Assembly (NCBI GenBank): GCA_964555675.1
Contig: CAZKTU010000097.1
Coordinates: 1-22,166 of the forward strand
DNA from: CAIWXH01 sp964555675
Lineage (GTDB): Bacteria > Chloroflexota > Chloroflexia > Chloroflexales > Chloroflexaceae
DNA length: 22,166 nt
Direction of reading: 5' to 3'
In this document: piece after piece, positions 21,231-22,166 of the stretch
Numbering within the stretch: position 1 is the stretch's first letter
Layout: the number at the start of each line of letters is the position of its first letter
Notes under the pieces: model-generated
What the model was told of the DNA's origin: nothing
What the model saw: only the letters and a program-made list of their open reading frames with translations
The model's database searches: none
Made by a program: the position numbers and the translations under genes

Positions 21231-22037
21231 TCATCCCGTTGCCTTGAAACGCCAGCCCAGGGCGTGGAAGCGATGGGTGAGCGTGAATCCAACCTTCTCC
21301 GCGACCCCTTGAGAGCCCTGATTGTCTTCGCTACAATGCCAGCCGACCTCGTGATACCCTGCGGCGAGGGCGTGCGCGAGCGTTGCGGCGACGACCATGG
21401 TCGCAAGGCCGCGGCGGCGGTAGGCCTGGTGGGTGTGGATACCGATCTCGCAACGCGCGTCAACAGCACAGTCGGCCAGACACCAACTCACCGGCTCGCT
21501 GCCGTCGAAGAGCGCGAAGCCGAAGCCGCGGCTCAGAAAGGCTTCAGCCGAACCCCAGTTGCCGGTCGCCCAGCGCCGGATGTGATGGCCCTGGAGGTCG
21601 GGGCGGGCCAGGATCGCGGCGTCCAGGGGGCGCAGGGCAAGCGACGATGGGATGTGCTTATGCCAGGAGCCTGCCAGGGCGGAGAGGGCGTAGTGTCGAC
21701 GCGGGAAGCGGGCAGCGTGGACGCCAGGGACGAGGGAAGCCGCATGCTGCTCCTAGTCCGGTGTGGCAAAGAGCCCAATACCTGCCTCATCGCCAGCAAG
21801 CTGTCGGACAAGGGCGCGCCCGGCGCTGCGTTCCGCGTCGCCTATGGGTCCGGCGCTCGCCAGGTAGTTGCCCTCGGGGGAGCTTACCACAACTGTCCCT
21901 AGGAGGCGATCGGCGTCGGCCAGGACGTGCCCCGGCATGGTGCCGTGGAGCACTGCCGAGATACTGAGGTGATAGGTCAGGTCGGCAAAGAGTGGCAGGA
22001 CGCGTTGGCGGGCGTGGGCGTTCAGCTCGACAACCAT
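21231..22037 (-). pseudogene. GNAT acetyltransferase interrupted by in-frame TAG
   Basis: One frame of 269 codons with a single internal stop. Codons 1-94 start at an ATG with GGAGGT upstream and run MVVELNAHARQRV to GIGLFATPD. Codon 95 (21753-21755) is TAG. The frame then continues EQHAASLVPGVHAARFPRRH, ALRPLDAAILARPDL, FLSRGFGFALFDG, CEIGIHTHQAYRRRGLATMV and GWHCSEDNQGSQGVAEKVGF. The C-terminal part carries the acetyl-CoA motif (YRRRGLA), and the whole matches the GNAT group that has a large N-terminal domain. Trp is plausible at codon 95, so TGG to TAG (one base) would explain the break. The rest appears undamaged, pointing to recent loss. Restart within the second half lacks a good ribosome binding site. 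Confidence 0.8.
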
Positions 22038-22083
22038 AGCACCTCCGTGTGTGCGCAGCACCCCGACCGCATGATATCACGCG

Positions 22084-22116
22084 CTCTGATGCCCTAGGGT
22101 TTCTAGGGCATCAGAG
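22084..22116. repeat. Perfect 14-bp hairpin at the window edge
   Basis: CTCTGATGCCCTAG, five loop bases GGTTT, then CTAGGGCATCAGAG: a perfect 14-bp inverted repeat, about 46 bp upstream of the split GNAT gene. No T-tract follows on either strand, so a terminator is unlikely. It could be a dispersed palindrome, a small non-autonomous element or an operator. Confidence 0.6.
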
Positions 22117-22166
22117 ATACGGTATTAGTTGTCAAGCCCCTGCCGCTGACCGGGCGGGACTACGCC

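Noticed and set aside
1..22166. CRISPR array, tRNA or rRNA genes
   Set aside because: No regularly spaced repeats and no tRNA-like cloverleaf or rRNA segment was recognised by eye. A dedicated scan was not possible.

Overview
The window is about 22 kb of GC-rich bacterial DNA, most likely from a Chloroflexota (Chloroflexia, Roseiflexus/Kouleothrix-like) chromosome. That placement is an inference. It rests on GC-rich coding sequence, a Uma2-family gene, WD40-repeat remains, a PaoABC-type molybdoenzyme without export signals, and many TetR/MarR/LysR/XRE regulators with small gene sets. No tRNA, rRNA, CRISPR array, integrase or complete insertion sequence was found.

Layout. (1) 1-1757 is rich in relics: a WD40 fragment cut off by the window edge, an intact LysR regulator on the minus strand with a TACC-N5-GGTA box, then scraps of a 2-oxoacid (acetoin/pyruvate) dehydrogenase operon (end of E1-alpha, 13 codons of E1-beta, end of E2). 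(2) 1758-3581: an SDR oxidoreductase and an alpha/beta hydrolase, probably the surviving distal genes of that operon, then a shortened copy of translation factor IF-1. (3) 3741-8666: a minus-strand operon for a three-subunit molybdenum hydroxylase ([2Fe-2S], FAD plus probable [4Fe-4S], Moco subunits) ending in an SCP2 lipid-binding protein, with a divergent TetR gene. (4) 9087-10290: a Uma2 gene broken by an in-frame TAG, followed by an IS1182-like transposase remnant. (5) 10291-13880: a TetR gene and a DrrAB-type ABC exporter plus SDR, tied together by three copies of one operator-like sequence. (6) 13877-15197: a MarR gene with an inverted repeat inside its own promoter, overlapping a membrane-anchored beta-sandwich protein. 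(7) 15436-17508: an XRE regulator, an HD-domain protein and a four-helix membrane protein, one probable operon. (8) 17950-21063: a TetR, membrane SDR, GNAT and membrane-protein operon with a well-defined promoter and two operator copies around a hairpin. (9) 21231-22037: a GNAT gene broken by an in-frame TAG, and a 14-bp perfect hairpin at the right edge.

Taken together this is an accessory region of self-regulated detoxification or redox cassettes (aldehyde oxidation, drug or lipid export, SDR reductions) among decayed genes. The strongest observations are the collapsed dehydrogenase operon, the IF-1 relic, the two genes each split by a single TAG, the shared operators at 10320/10957/11023 and 20958/21013, the two SDRs lacking catalytic residues, and a 34-bp imperfect direct repeat at both ends of the window.
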